Assembly (NCBI GenBank): GCA_030746555.1
Contig: JASLMK010000012.1
Coordinates: 1 to 64,000, forward strand
From: Planctomycetota bacterium
Lineage (GTDB): Bacteria; Planctomycetota; UBA1135; GCA-002686595
Reading direction: 5' to 3'
Length of the DNA stretch: 64,000 bases
This document shows positions 48,894 to 58,481 of the stretch, in pieces (position 1 is the stretch's first letter; every line of letters begins with the position of its first letter). The notes under the pieces were generated by a model, which searched no databases, was not told where the DNA came from, and saw nothing but the letters and a program-made list of their open reading frames with translations. Made by a program: the position numbers and the translations under genes.

Positions 48894-50345
48894 GTGAGGG
48901 TGCGGACGCTCGGCTCGGCCCTGGCCCTGGGCGTCCTCGCCCTAGGCGGCGTGGTCGTCGTTCGCGCCGCCGTGCGCACGACGAGCGAGGAGCGGGTCGC
49001 ACCCGCCGCGCCCCTGGAGCTGGACCCCTTCGCGCTCTCCAGGCGCTTGGGTCGCGCCCTGACCCACCGCACGGTCTCCACCCTCGACCCCGCGTCCTTC
49101 CCCCACGAGCGCTTCGACGCACTCCTCGCCGAGCTCGCCGAGAGCTTCCCGAGAACCCACGAGCTCCTCGCGCCCGAGCGGGTGGGGCGCCACGCCGTGC
49201 TCTACCGCTGGGAGGCGGACGCCCCCGCGGGCGCGCCCCTCCTGCTTCTGGCCCACCTCGACGTCGTGCCCGTGGAGAAGGGCGGCGACTGGCCCTACGC
49301 GCCCTTCGGCGGCGAGTTGGCCGAGGGCTTCGTCTGGGGCCGGGGCGCCCTGGACGACAAGGCCTCGGCCCTGGCGATCCTCGAGGCCGTCGAGCACCTC
49401 ACGGCCGAGGGCTTCCGCCCGCGGCGGGACGTGTGGATCGCCTTGGGCTTCGACGAGGAGGTCGGCGGCAAACGCGGCGCGGCGGCCGTGGCGCGCCTGC
49501 TAGAAGAGCGCGGCGTGCGCCCCGCCCTGGTCCTCGACGAGGGCCTGGCGGTGCTGGAGGACATCGTCGACGGCGTCGAGCGGCCCGTCGCCGCCGTGGG
49601 CGTGGGGGAGAAGGGCTCGGCCACGGTGCGCCTGTCTGCGGAGGGCCCCGGCGGCCACTCCTCCCTGCCGCCGCCCCACACCGCCGTGGGCCGGGTGGCG
49701 CGGGCGGTGACGCGCCTGGAGGCGCGCGGCCTCCCCGCCGCCCTCGACGGGCCGTCGCGGGCGCTCTTCGAAGCCCTGGTTCCCCACATGCCCTTCGGGC
49801 GCCGCCTGGTCCTGGCGAACCTGTGGCTGTTCGAGCCCCTGGTCCTCGACCAGCTCGTCGCCGCGCCCTCGACCGCCGCCCTGGTGCGCACGACGACCGC
49901 GGCAACCCTCATCTCCGGGGGCGTCAAGGCCAACGTCCTGCCGGCGAGGGCCGAGTCCACGGTCAACTTCAGGGTCCATCCGCACGACGGAGTCAACGCG
50001 GTCCTGGCCCACGTGCGCGAGGTGATCGACGATCCCACCGTTTCCGTGGAGCTCGTCGCCGGCGCCGAACCCTCGCCCGTGTCGCCTACCGACGGCGAGG
50101 GCTTCGCCTGGCTGGAGCGCACCATCCGGCAGGTCTTCCCCGACGCGATCGTCGCCCCCTCGCTGGTGACCGGCGCCACCGACGCGCGCCACTACACCGG
50201 CTGCTCCGAGGCCGTCTACCGCTTCCTGCCTCTGCGCCTGCGCCCCGATGACCTGCCGCGCATCCACGGCGCCGCCGAGCGTCTGGCCCTGGCGGCCTAC
50301 CTGGACATGGTGCGCTTCTACGCCCAGCTCATCCGCAACGCCTGA
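48894..50345 (+). CDS. M20-family metallopeptidase, PM20D1/CPS1-like
   Basis: A 483-residue dizinc peptidase with an N-terminal membrane anchor or signal (LGSALALGVLALGGVVVV). Metal ligands and catalytic residues are readable: LLLLAHLDVVPVEKGG, GFVWGRGALDDKASALAI, GFDEEVGGKRG and GATDARHYTGCSEAVYRF. The whole pattern is closest to the vacuolar carboxypeptidase S / N-acyl-amino-acid hydrolase (PM20D1) branch of M20. It probably acts in the periplasm on small peptides or N-acyl amino acids. The GTG start lies 33 bp after acs. Confidence 0.85.
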   Translation: MRVRTLGSALALGVLALGGVVVVRAAVRTTSEERVAPAAPLELDPFALSRRLGRALTHRTVSTLDPASFPHERFDALLAELAESFPRTHELLAPERVGRHAVLYRWEADAPAGAPLLLLAHLDVVPVEKGGDWPYAPFGGELAEGFVWGRGALDDKASALAILEAVEHLTAEGFRPRRDVWIALGFDEEVGGKRGAAAVARLLEERGVRPALVLDEGLAVLEDIVDGVERPVAAVGVGEKGSATVRLSAEGPGGHSSLPPPHTAVGRVARAVTRLEARGLPAALDGPSRALFEALVPHMPFGRRLVLANLWLFEPLVLDQLVAAPSTAALVRTTTAATLISGGVKANVLPARAESTVNFRVHPHDGVNAVLAHVREVIDDPTVSVELVAGAEPSPVSPTDGEGFAWLERTIRQVFPDAIVAPSLVTGATDARHYTGCSEAVYRFLPLRLRPDDLPRIHGAAERLALAAYLDMVRFYAQLIRNA

Positions 50346-50360
50346 GGGCGCGGGTCGGTT

Positions 50361-51302
50361 TCAGCCCGACTCGGCTGGCCGCCACCAGTCACCGGCCGCG
50401 ACCTGACGAATGCCATCGGCGTAGGGCCGCGGCTTCCAGCCGAGCTCGACGGTGGCGTTGGTGATGTCGTGCTCGTGGTGCAGGGTGAAGTAGGCCGAGG
50501 CGCGGCGGTCCGCGGTCGTGTCGGCGAACAGCCCCTTGAGCAGGATCAGACGGTCGGCCCACTTCTTCGAGACGTTCCGGCGGCGTACAGCCCCGCCGGT
50601 GGCCTCGATCGTGAGGTCGATGAACTCGTTGTAGGGGATGCCCTCGGGGCCGGCCAGCTCGTAGCAGCAGTCCACGCCGCGCTCGAAGTCGAAGAAGCGC
50701 ATCACCGCGTCGACGACGTCCTCGACGTGCACCGGGTTGATGCGCGACTTCCCGTCGTGGGGGACCCAGATGCGGCCCTTGGGGGCGCCGCACTGGCGCA
50801 GCAGCGGGCCGGTGTGGCGCTGATCCCCGACCCCGTACACGAGGGTCGGACGGAAGGACGTCCAGTTGATCCCCGAGCCGCGGATGAGCTTCTCCTGGAT
50901 GCGCTTGGTGTCGCGGTAGTAGCTGTAGACCGGCGCCCCGATGACCGCCGAGGAGACGACCCACAGCTCGAAGCCCTCCTTGCGGTCGACGCCGGCGCGC
51001 GCGGCCTCGGCCAGCAGGGCCTCGGTCCCCCCGATGTTGATGGCCCGCATGTCCTCGTCTGCAAAGTGGTCGTGGGCGCTGGCGAGGTGCAGGAGGAGGT
51101 CGGCGTCCTCGAGGAAGCCGGTCAGGGAGCTCCCGTCGGCGAGGTCGCCCACGTGGCTCTGGCGCGCGGGGCCGTCGAAGGTCGGCAGGGCGTGCTCCCG
51201 GCCCGGGCGCACCAGGAGGCGCAGCTCGTGGCCGGCTTGGGCCAGGGCTCTGGCCAGGTAGCTGCCGATGAAGCCCGTGGCTCCTGTCATCGCGATCAGC
51301 AT
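50361..51302 (-). CDS. NAD-dependent epimerase/dehydratase family protein
   Basis: A 313-residue extended SDR. The NAD-binding GATGFIGSYLARAL is at the N-terminus. An atypical catalytic region is YSYYRDTKRIQEKLI (Tyr-x3-Lys-like), followed by SFRPTLVYGVGDQRH. The middle and C-terminal parts fit SDR-a-type sugar or lipid enzymes. The substrate is unknown. The gene stands alone between the M20 peptidase and the SpeE-like gene, 75 bp from the latter on the same strand. Confidence 0.8.
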   Translation of the reverse strand: MLIAMTGATGFIGSYLARALAQAGHELRLLVRPGREHALPTFDGPARQSHVGDLADGSSLTGFLEDADLLLHLASAHDHFADEDMRAINIGGTEALLAEAARAGVDRKEGFELWVVSSAVIGAPVYSYYRDTKRIQEKLIRGSGINWTSFRPTLVYGVGDQRHTGPLLRQCGAPKGRIWVPHDGKSRINPVHVEDVVDAVMRFFDFERGVDCCYELAGPEGIPYNEFIDLTIEATGGAVRRRNVSKKWADRLILLKGLFADTTADRRASAYFTLHHEHDITNATVELGWKPRPYADGIRQVAAGDWWRPAESG

Positions 51303-51377
51303 GGGCGCAGAGCATAGCAGAGCCCCGAGGGGCTTCCCCCCTCGCCGGGGGGACGAGAGACGCCGGCGCGTGGAGCC

Positions 51378-53777
51378 TCAGTCGCCGGCCGGAGTCGGCG
51401 TCGGAGCGAGCAGAGCCTCGCCGTAGCGCCGCGCCGCTTCCGACCACCCGTCGGCGAGGGAGTCGAGGAACTCGGCCAGGGCGTCGCGCGTGGCGTGCGC
51501 GGAGGGGAGGCTGGCGGCGGGGAGCTGCTCGAGGAAGGCATCGCGGCCCGCCCAGCGCAGGACCTCGACGCTGTAGCCGGAGAGGAACGAGAGCGGCGCC
51601 CTGAACTCCAGCACCGGCCGGTCGTCGGTCATCGGTCGGGCGCCTGCGGCGAAGGCCCGCAGGGCGTCGTCGTCGGCCACCTGCAGGGCGGCCAGGTCCG
51701 GCGAACCTGCGATGCCCGCCTCGGCGAGGGACGCCGCCACCCGCGGCGGCCAGGGCAGGGCGTCGGTGGCCGCCTCTCCTGCCAGGGGCACGCGCGAGCC
51801 GACCAGGGCCAGGTCGTAGGCCGTCAGCCAGGCCGAAGTGTGCTCGAAGGCGGCGCACCAGGTGGCGACGATCGTGCGCACGTCGTGGGTGGAGAGCTGG
51901 TAGAGGGGCAACCACTGGGAGGCGACCCCGCCGGGCGCGAGGTGGACGGCCGTGTTCTCGAAGTGCTCCAGGGAGTAGAGGTCGCTCGAGCCGCGCGTCC
52001 AGGGGTGGATCGGATCGGCGGTGATCAGGTCGAAGCGCCGCGGGCTGCGCGCCAGAGCCAGGCGGCCGTCGGCCAACTCGACGTGCGCCCGCGGATCGTC
52101 GAGGAGACCGCCGTTGTAGGCCGCGAAGGCCTCCGCCGCCGCGATCACGGCGGGGGAGATCTCGAAGACCCTGACCTCCTCCAGACCGGGCAGATCCAGC
52201 AGGGCGCCGGCGGTCATGCCCGTGCCCAGGCCGATCACCGCCGCCGAGCGCACCCGCCCGTGGAGCAGGGCGGGGATGTGCCCGAGGAGTCGCTGCAAGC
52301 GCAGGTCGACCGGTGTGCTCGTGGCGACCACCTTCCCGTCCACGCGCAGGGAGCGGACCGTACTCCCGTCCGGCTCGCGGCTGTCCTCGACGGCGACCGT
52401 GGCGCGCGTTCCGTGGTGCAGGGCGACGACGTGCACTCCCTCGCCCGGCTTCGCCGCCTGGCGCATGCCGAGGGTGGCGAGGGCCGCGGTCAGAGCGACG
52501 GCGGCGACCAGGCGTCCCACTGGCCGCCGGGGGACGACGGCGGCGGAGGCGAGGGCGACGGCCGCGAGGACCAGGAGCGTGCCGCGCGGGCCGACGAGGC
52601 CGGGGAGGACCAGCCCCGCCAGGAGGCTGCCGCACAGGGCGCCGGCGGTGTTCACGGCGTAGACCCGACCCAGGACCGGTTCGGTCGCGCAGGCGGGGTG
52701 GCGGGCCAGCAGGGCCGCCGCGGCCGAGGGCAGGGCCATGCCCAGGGCCAGGGCCGGCCCGAGCAGGGCCAACGCCGCCAGGAGGGTGTGGGTCAACCAC
52801 AGGCGGACGACGCCGGCCCCGGCCGGCATGCGATTGGAGAGCGCGCCGAAGAGGTCCGCCTCCCCCAGCTGCCAGGCGAGCAGGGCCAGGCCGATCAGGG
52901 TCGCGGGGCCGAGGGCGGCGGCGGCGTGGAAGAAGGTCTGGGCCGAGGCTCGCGGGCCCCGTCCGGGCCGGGACAGGTGGCGGCTGCCCAGGCCGATGCC
53001 GAGGAGGAACACGGCCAGGACGATGGCGTAGGCGTAGACCGAGGCTCCGGTGACCGTGACCAGGACGCGGGCCAGCAGCACCTCCAGGCCCAGGCCGGCC
53101 AGGCCCAACAAGAAGGTGGCCGCCAGCCACCGATCGCCCCAGGGCGGCGCGGCGGCGGGCGCGTCCCGTGCCGGGTCCGGCGGGTTGGCGGCGCGCGCCG
53201 CGGGCGGCCGGGCTCTCCCCAGCAAGCGGGCCGCGAGGGCGGCCGCGAGGACGTCGAGACCGGCGGCCGCCACCAGGGCGCCGGCGAGGCCCAACAGCGG
53301 CATGGCCACCAGCGGCCCCAGGAGCGCTCCGGCAGCGGCGCCGAGGGTGTTCGCGCCGTAGAAGGCCGCCGTCTCCCGGCCTGCCGCGGCGCGGACGCCG
53401 ATGGTCAGTCGCCCCATGACGGGGAAGGTGGCGCCCATGGCGATCGTCGGGGCGAGCAGCAGCCCCGCCGCGAGGAGTGCGCGGGTCGCCGCCGTGCCGG
53501 CAGGCTCTACCGATTCGAGAGCGAGGGGTGACAGGGCCGCCCAGGCCGCCAGGAACAGCTCGAGGGCGCAGAACAGGCGCACCGGCCTTGTCGTCCGCCG
53601 CGCGAGGGGACCGGCCCACCAGGCGCCCAGGCCCATCCCGCCCATGAACGTGGCCAGGACGACGGCCATCCCGGCGGAGTCGCCCCCCACCAAGCGCGAG
53701 AGCAGGCGGATCCAGACGGTCTCGTAGACCAGGGCCGCCGCACCGCTCAGGAAGAAGACGAGGTCGCTGGGTCGCAT
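51378..53777 (-). CDS. Membrane-fused spermidine-synthase-like protein
   Basis: A 799-residue fusion. Residues 1-430 are a membrane region with about 12 helices resembling MFS carriers (LVFFLSGAAALVYETVWIRL opens the first). Residues 460-790 form a spermidine-synthase-type methyltransferase fold (VIGLGTGMTAGALLDLPG, then VFEISPAVIAAAEAF). The usual catalytic aspartate loop is altered (ITADPIHPWTRGSSDLYS), as in most fused members of this family, so polyamine synthesis cannot be assumed. ATG at 53777 is preferred to the upstream one at 53798. The divergent neighbour is a nucleoside phosphorylase that could act on methylthioadenosine, the by-product of spermidine synthases. Confidence 0.8.
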   Translation of the reverse strand: MRPSDLVFFLSGAAALVYETVWIRLLSRLVGGDSAGMAVVLATFMGGMGLGAWWAGPLARRTTRPVRLFCALELFLAAWAALSPLALESVEPAGTAATRALLAAGLLLAPTIAMGATFPVMGRLTIGVRAAAGRETAAFYGANTLGAAAGALLGPLVAMPLLGLAGALVAAAGLDVLAAALAARLLGRARPPAARAANPPDPARDAPAAAPPWGDRWLAATFLLGLAGLGLEVLLARVLVTVTGASVYAYAIVLAVFLLGIGLGSRHLSRPGRGPRASAQTFFHAAAALGPATLIGLALLAWQLGEADLFGALSNRMPAGAGVVRLWLTHTLLAALALLGPALALGMALPSAAAALLARHPACATEPVLGRVYAVNTAGALCGSLLAGLVLPGLVGPRGTLLVLAAVALASAAVVPRRPVGRLVAAVALTAALATLGMRQAAKPGEGVHVVALHHGTRATVAVEDSREPDGSTVRSLRVDGKVVATSTPVDLRLQRLLGHIPALLHGRVRSAAVIGLGTGMTAGALLDLPGLEEVRVFEISPAVIAAAEAFAAYNGGLLDDPRAHVELADGRLALARSPRRFDLITADPIHPWTRGSSDLYSLEHFENTAVHLAPGGVASQWLPLYQLSTHDVRTIVATWCAAFEHTSAWLTAYDLALVGSRVPLAGEAATDALPWPPRVAASLAEAGIAGSPDLAALQVADDDALRAFAAGARPMTDDRPVLEFRAPLSFLSGYSVEVLRWAGRDAFLEQLPAASLPSAHATRDALAEFLDSLADGWSEAARRYGEALLAPTPTPAGD

Positions 53778-53807
53778 GGGGATCGGGCGGCGACACAATA
53801 GCCCTCC

Positions 53808-54494
53808 GTGTCAGCGGTCACACCCACGACGGCCCCCGACCCCCAGCGCGACGGCGCCACGGGCCTGGTCTGCGCCCTACCCGAGGAGCTCGGCTCCCTG
53901 GCCGGGCGGGCCCGGGGCCGCCGGCGGTCGGCCGGGCTGGAGATCCTGGAGCTGGAGCTGGACGGCGAGGACCTGTTGGCCTGCGTGGGCGGAGTGGGGA
54001 AGGTGCGGGCAGCCCGGGCCGCGGCCCTCCTGCTCGCCGCGGGAGCGACGCGCCGGCTGCTGGTCGTGGGCGTCTGCGGCGGCCTGCGCCGCGCCCTGCG
54101 CCCGGGGACCCTGGTGCACTGCACCCGGGCTGTGCAGGCGGACCTGGCCGTGCGGGAGGGGCGAGAGCTGGAGGCCGACCCGACCCTGCTGGAAGCCTGG
54201 AGCGAGACCGCTTTCGGCCCGGCGGGCTGGTTCGTGACCGCCGATCGCCCCGCCCTGACCCTTTGGCGGCGCCTGCGGCTGGCGCGCGCCTTCCTCGGGC
54301 CCTGCGTTGCCGACATGGAGACCGCTGCGGCCGCGGCGGTGGCCGACGCCGCGGGAGTGCCCTGGGCGGCCCTGCGGGCGGTCACCGACGGCCTCGCCCC
54401 GGGTGGTGTGAGGACCTTTCGGGAACACTATCCAGCCCAGGCCGGGCGAGCGGCCGATACGGTAGAGGCTCTCCTCTCGAGGCTGCGCGCCTAG
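53808..54494 (+). CDS. Nucleoside phosphorylase superfamily protein (MTA/SAH nucleosidase-like)
   Basis: A 228-residue protein with the phosphorylase-family features: LVCALPEELGSLAG, GVGKVRAARAAALLLAAGA, VVGVCGGLRRALRPGTLV, and the purine/ribose-binding VADMETAAAAAVADAAGVPW, then RAVTDG with the catalytic Asp. It resembles futalosine or methylthioadenosine/SAH nucleosidases and hopanoid-associated phosphorylases. The GTG start lies 30 bp from the divergent SpeE-like start, suggesting shared control. Confidence 0.75.
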   Translation: MSAVTPTTAPDPQRDGATGLVCALPEELGSLAGRARGRRRSAGLEILELELDGEDLLACVGGVGKVRAARAAALLLAAGATRRLLVVGVCGGLRRALRPGTLVHCTRAVQADLAVREGRELEADPTLLEAWSETAFGPAGWFVTADRPALTLWRRLRLARAFLGPCVADMETAAAAAVADAAGVPWAALRAVTDGLAPGGVRTFREHYPAQAGRAADTVEALLSRLRA

Positions 54495-54722
54495 AATCTG
54501 GCGTGACACGCCCCATCTGTCCCGGTGCGCCGGGTCACGCTACGCTGGTTCCTTTCCCCATCCGTCCCCCGATCCCACGCCGCGCAGGGATCGCAGAGCA
54601 CGCCGCTTTCGCATCGACCACCCCCACGACAGCGACCGGTCCTCCCTGACCCACCCCGGGGCAGGAAACGAAGCAGGCCGAGGGCCCTTGAAGCGGGTCC
54701 GTCGCGTGCGAGGAGAGGTTGC

Positions 54723-56207
54723 ATGCTCCGGCTAGGCAACTTCGTGCGGCGCAACTTCGAGCCGCTCATCCTCTCAGTGCAGGTCTTCGTGGACCTGGCG
54801 GTGCTGCTGTTGTCCTGCTGGCTGGGGTACCTGATCGGCCTGCGCCTGGGGGGCACGGGCCGCTCGCCGGACCTGCACGTCTACCGCCAACTGTGGGCCT
54901 TGATCTCCGCGGTGTGCCTGGTGACCTTCCACGCCTTCGGCATGTACAGCCCGGTCAAGAGCCTCCTCAACATGGAGGAGTTCAAGGCCATCGCGAAGAG
55001 CTCCGTCGTCTCGTTCCTGGTCTTCTTCACCTTGGTCGTGCTCCTGCGCAGCACGACCCAGGGTGCCGAGGGCGTGCTGTTCGAGTGGATCGTCCCCGCC
55101 CATCAGTGGGTGGACCTCGACTTCAATCTGGACGTGGCGTCGTTCTCGCGGATCACGATGGTGATCACCTTCGGCCTGATCCTCGTCCTGACCACGGCCA
55201 GCCGCTTCGCGTCCTTCAAGCTCATCCAGATGCTGCACCAGCGCGGCGTCGGGAACCGCAACGTCCTGATCTACGGCGCCGGAGGCACCGGGCGCACCCT
55301 CCAGCGCAAGTTCATGCTCGTGCCCACCCTGGGCCTGAACCTGATCGGCTTCGTGGACGATGACGAGGAGCACAGGGACACGCCCATCGGGCGCTTCCGC
55401 GTCCTGGGAGGCCTCAAGGACCTCGCGTACCTCGTCGGCCTGCACAAGATCAGCGAGGTGTTCATCGCCCAGCCCGATCGGGACGAGAGCGAGGTGATGG
55501 CGATCGTGGCGGCCTGCGAGCGCTGCGGGGTCAAGTACCACGTCGTGCCGCGTTTCTACCACCTGCTGAGCTACAAGATCCGGATCGAGAACCTGGACTC
55601 GATCCCGCTCATCAGCCGCGCGGAGCGCAGTCAGAGCATCCTCTCGGCCCTGGCCAAGCGCACCTTGGACCTGGTGCTCTCCACCTTGGTGCTCATCCTG
55701 GGCGCACCCATGTTCGTGCTGGCGACCGTCCTGATCCGGCGCGAGTCTCCCGGCCGCGCCCTGTTCGTCCAGGAGCGCATCGGCAAGGACGGCAAGCCGT
55801 TCCGGATGTACAAGTTCCGCACGATGCACCAGCACATGGGCGGCGACGCTCCGGCGCCGAACTCACCCTACGATCCGCGCATCACGCGCATCGGACGCTT
55901 CCTACGGCGCTACAGCCTCGACGAGCTGCCCCAGCTCCTGAACGTCTTCCTGGGACACATGAGCATCGTCGGGCCGCGGCCGGAGATGCGCTTCATCGTG
56001 GACCAGTACGGTCCCCTGGAGCTGGAGCGCCTGCGGGCCAAGCCCGGAGTCACCGGGCTGTGGCAGATCTCCTACGCCCGCGAGCAGGCGATCCACGACA
56101 ACATGGACTACGACCTGTACTACATCGAGCACCAGTCCCTGTTGCTCGACCTCGTGATCATCGCGCTGACGGGCTTCGCCGTCGCCAAGGGGACCGGCGC
56201 CTACTGA
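54723..56207 (+). CDS. Polyprenyl-phosphate sugar-1-phosphate transferase (WbaP/EpsE-type)
   Basis: A 494-residue initiating glycosyltransferase for a surface polysaccharide. It has an N-terminal region of four or five membrane helices (LILSVQVFVDLAVLLLSCWL and others), a Rossmann-like domain (NVLIYGAGGTGRTLQRKF), and then the C-terminal bacterial sugar-transferase domain: LAKRTLDLVLSTLVLILGA, then ERIGKDGKPFRMYKFRTMH, RYSLDELPQLLNVFLGHMSI and VGPRPEM. It should load a hexose-1-phosphate on undecaprenyl phosphate. ATG at 54723 follows AGGAGAGG; the open frame upstream is non-homologous. A TACGCT box lies at 54541-54546, giving a long leader. Confidence 0.9.
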   Translation: MLRLGNFVRRNFEPLILSVQVFVDLAVLLLSCWLGYLIGLRLGGTGRSPDLHVYRQLWALISAVCLVTFHAFGMYSPVKSLLNMEEFKAIAKSSVVSFLVFFTLVVLLRSTTQGAEGVLFEWIVPAHQWVDLDFNLDVASFSRITMVITFGLILVLTTASRFASFKLIQMLHQRGVGNRNVLIYGAGGTGRTLQRKFMLVPTLGLNLIGFVDDDEEHRDTPIGRFRVLGGLKDLAYLVGLHKISEVFIAQPDRDESEVMAIVAACERCGVKYHVVPRFYHLLSYKIRIENLDSIPLISRAERSQSILSALAKRTLDLVLSTLVLILGAPMFVLATVLIRRESPGRALFVQERIGKDGKPFRMYKFRTMHQHMGGDAPAPNSPYDPRITRIGRFLRRYSLDELPQLLNVFLGHMSIVGPRPEMRFIVDQYGPLELERLRAKPGVTGLWQISYAREQAIHDNMDYDLYYIEHQSLLLDLVIIALTGFAVAKGTGAY

Positions 56208-56220
56208 GACCACTGGTTCC

Positions 56221-57351
56221 ATGCGCGTCATGCACGTGATGGAGTCCACGATCGGGGGCACGCGCCGGCACCTCGTGGACCTCGCCGGGGGGCTCGTCGA
56301 GCGCGGGCTGGAGGTGCGCCTGGTCGTGGCGGCCGAGCGCCAGAGCGACTTCCGCGCCGACCTCGACCGCCTGGCCGACGCCGGCTGCGGAGTGCGCGAG
56401 CTGGCGATGGTGCGCTCGATCTCGCCCCTGCGTGATCCGCGCCACCTGCGCGCCCTCGAGGCCATCCTGCGCGCCGAGCGGCCGGACGTCGTGCACACCC
56501 ACAGCAGCAAGGCCGGAGTCCTCGGGCGCCTGGCGTCGATCCGAACGGGGATCGGGCGGCGGGTCCACACGCCTCACACCCTGGCGTTCCTGTTTCGGGA
56601 GATGTTCGGCCCGGTGAAGCGCCGCGCCTTCCTCGGTCTGGAGCGTTGGTTGGGGGCGCGCACCGAGCGCGTGATCGCCGTCAGCGAGAGCGAGGGACGC
56701 ACGGTGCGCGAGAGCGGCATCGTCGCCCCCGAGCGCGTGAGGGTGATCCCCAACGGCGTGGAGGTCCGTGCGGTGGGCTCGCGAGGGCCCGGGCTCGACC
56801 TGGCCGGCCTCGGCCTGGACCCCGCTCGTCGGTGCGCGGCGGTCGTGGGGCTCTTGAACGTGGCGAAGGGCCAAGACCTCGCCATCGACGCCCTCGCCGG
56901 GCTGGAGGACCTGCAGCTGCTGCTCGTCGGCCACGGCGAGGAGCGCGCCGCCCTCGAGCGGCGTGCCCGGCGGCGGGGCGTCGCCGACCGCGTGTGCTTC
57001 GCTGGGTTTCGCCCCGACGTGGAGGCTGTCCTCGCCTCGGTGGATCTGCTGCTCTTGCCGTCACGCTGGGAGGGGATGCCCTACGTCGTCCTGGAGGCGA
57101 TGGCCGCGGGCCTGCCGGTCGTGGCCACTCCGGTCGACGGTGCCGTGGACCTGATCGAGGACGGGCGCTCGGGCTGGCTGGCGACCGAGATCACGGCCGC
57201 GGCGCTCGCCGAGGCCCTGAGCCAGGCCCTGGCCGCCGACGCCGAATCCCTCGCGGCGGTGGGCGGTCGTGGTCGCGAGCGCGTGGCGCGCGAATTCACC
57301 CGCGAGGGGATGGTCGACGGAGCCGCCGCGCTCTACGAGGAGCTGGCGTGA
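56221..57351 (+). CDS. GT4-family glycosyltransferase
   Basis: A 376-residue GT-B enzyme. The N-terminal acceptor domain starts RVMHVMESTIGGTRRHLVDL. The C-terminal donor domain has VIPNGVEVRA, LLLVGHGEERAALE and the family signature SRWEGMPYVVLEAMAAGLPV, with the Glu pair holding the NDP-sugar. It should add a sugar to the lipid-linked glycan begun by the upstream sugar transferase (13 bp away). It overlaps the next gene (GTGA). Confidence 0.87.
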   Translation: MRVMHVMESTIGGTRRHLVDLAGGLVERGLEVRLVVAAERQSDFRADLDRLADAGCGVRELAMVRSISPLRDPRHLRALEAILRAERPDVVHTHSSKAGVLGRLASIRTGIGRRVHTPHTLAFLFREMFGPVKRRAFLGLERWLGARTERVIAVSESEGRTVRESGIVAPERVRVIPNGVEVRAVGSRGPGLDLAGLGLDPARRCAAVVGLLNVAKGQDLAIDALAGLEDLQLLLVGHGEERAALERRARRRGVADRVCFAGFRPDVEAVLASVDLLLLPSRWEGMPYVVLEAMAAGLPVVATPVDGAVDLIEDGRSGWLATEITAAALAEALSQALAADAESLAAVGGRGRERVAREFTREGMVDGAAALYEELA

Positions 57352-58481
57352 GGGTCCTGCACGTCATCACGACCCTCGACGTGGGTGGCGCGGAGATGCA
57401 CCTGCTCTCCCAGGTGCGCGGCCAGTGCGCCCGCGGCCACGCCGTCCGGGTCCGCTACCTCAAGGGCGAGTGCACCTTGGCGGAGGACTTCGCGCAAGCC
57501 GGCGCCGAGCAGGTGCGCGCCGTGTCCTGGCTGCCGTGGGGGGCGCGTTCGCTGGCCGCCGACCTCGCCTGGGCCGACGTGGTGCACAGCCACCTCCTGA
57601 AGGCCGACGGCCTGACGGGGATCGCTGCCTCCCTGCGCGGGCGACGCTCGCGCTGGATCAGCGGCAAGCACAACGACGAGCAGGTGCTGCTGCGGCCGGC
57701 GATCTCGCGGCTGCACCACGCGCTCGCGCGCCTGCCCCGGCGCACGATCGTGCTCTCCGACCACGTCGGCAGGTTCTTCGGTGAACACGGCGGCGTGGGC
57801 GAGGAAGGGCTGCGGCGCATCTACTACGGCATCGACCCCGCGCCGTTCTTCGCGGCCGTCGAGCGCGCCGAGGGACGGCGAGACGATCTGCGCTCCTCCC
57901 TGGGCTTTCGCCCCGACGACGTGCTGTTCGTGTGCGTCGCGCGCTTCGCGCCGCAGAAGGCCCACGACGTGCTCCTGCGGGCCTTCGCCGCCGCCTGTGG
58001 CGCGCCCGACGCCGTGCCCATGGGGTTGCTCCTGGTGGGGGACGACCCCTTCGGGGACGGCCGACGCCGGGCGGAGGCCCTCGCCGAGGAGCTCGAACTC
58101 GGCGGGCGCGTACGCTTCGCGGGCATCCGTCGCGACGTGCCGGACCTGCTGGCGGCCTCCGACGCGTTCGTGATGAGCTCCCTGTGGGAGGGCCTCGGCC
58201 TGGTGTTCCTCGAGGCCATGGCCTGCGGCCTTCCGGTGCTCTCGACCCGCGTCTCGGCCATCCCCGAGGTCGTCGTCGAGGGCGAGACCGGCGTGCTGGT
58301 CCCGCCGGGCGACGCTCCCGCCCTGGCGCGGGAGCTGGCACGGCTCGCCGCCGACCTCGACCTCAGGAGGGTCCTGGGCGAGGCCGGGCGCGAGCGGGTC
58401 TCGTCGAGGTTCGGCCTCGACCGCATGGTCGAGGAGACCCTGGATGTCTATCGCGAGGTGACGGGAGAGGACGGCGCGTGA
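57348..58481 (+). CDS. GT4-family glycosyltransferase
   Basis: A 377-residue GT-B enzyme starting at GTG. N-terminal RVLHVITTLDVGGAEMHLLS and C-terminal VARFAPQKAHDVLLRAFA, LLLVGDDPFGDGRRRAEALA and SSLWEGLGLVFLEAMACGLP identify it. The linked linkage is unknown. Coupled to both neighbours by 4-bp overlaps. Confidence 0.87.
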   Translation: MRVLHVITTLDVGGAEMHLLSQVRGQCARGHAVRVRYLKGECTLAEDFAQAGAEQVRAVSWLPWGARSLAADLAWADVVHSHLLKADGLTGIAASLRGRRSRWISGKHNDEQVLLRPAISRLHHALARLPRRTIVLSDHVGRFFGEHGGVGEEGLRRIYYGIDPAPFFAAVERAEGRRDDLRSSLGFRPDDVLFVCVARFAPQKAHDVLLRAFAAACGAPDAVPMGLLLVGDDPFGDGRRRAEALAEELELGGRVRFAGIRRDVPDLLAASDAFVMSSLWEGLGLVFLEAMACGLPVLSTRVSAIPEVVVEGETGVLVPPGDAPALARELARLAADLDLRRVLGEAGRERVSSRFGLDRMVEETLDVYREVTGEDGA

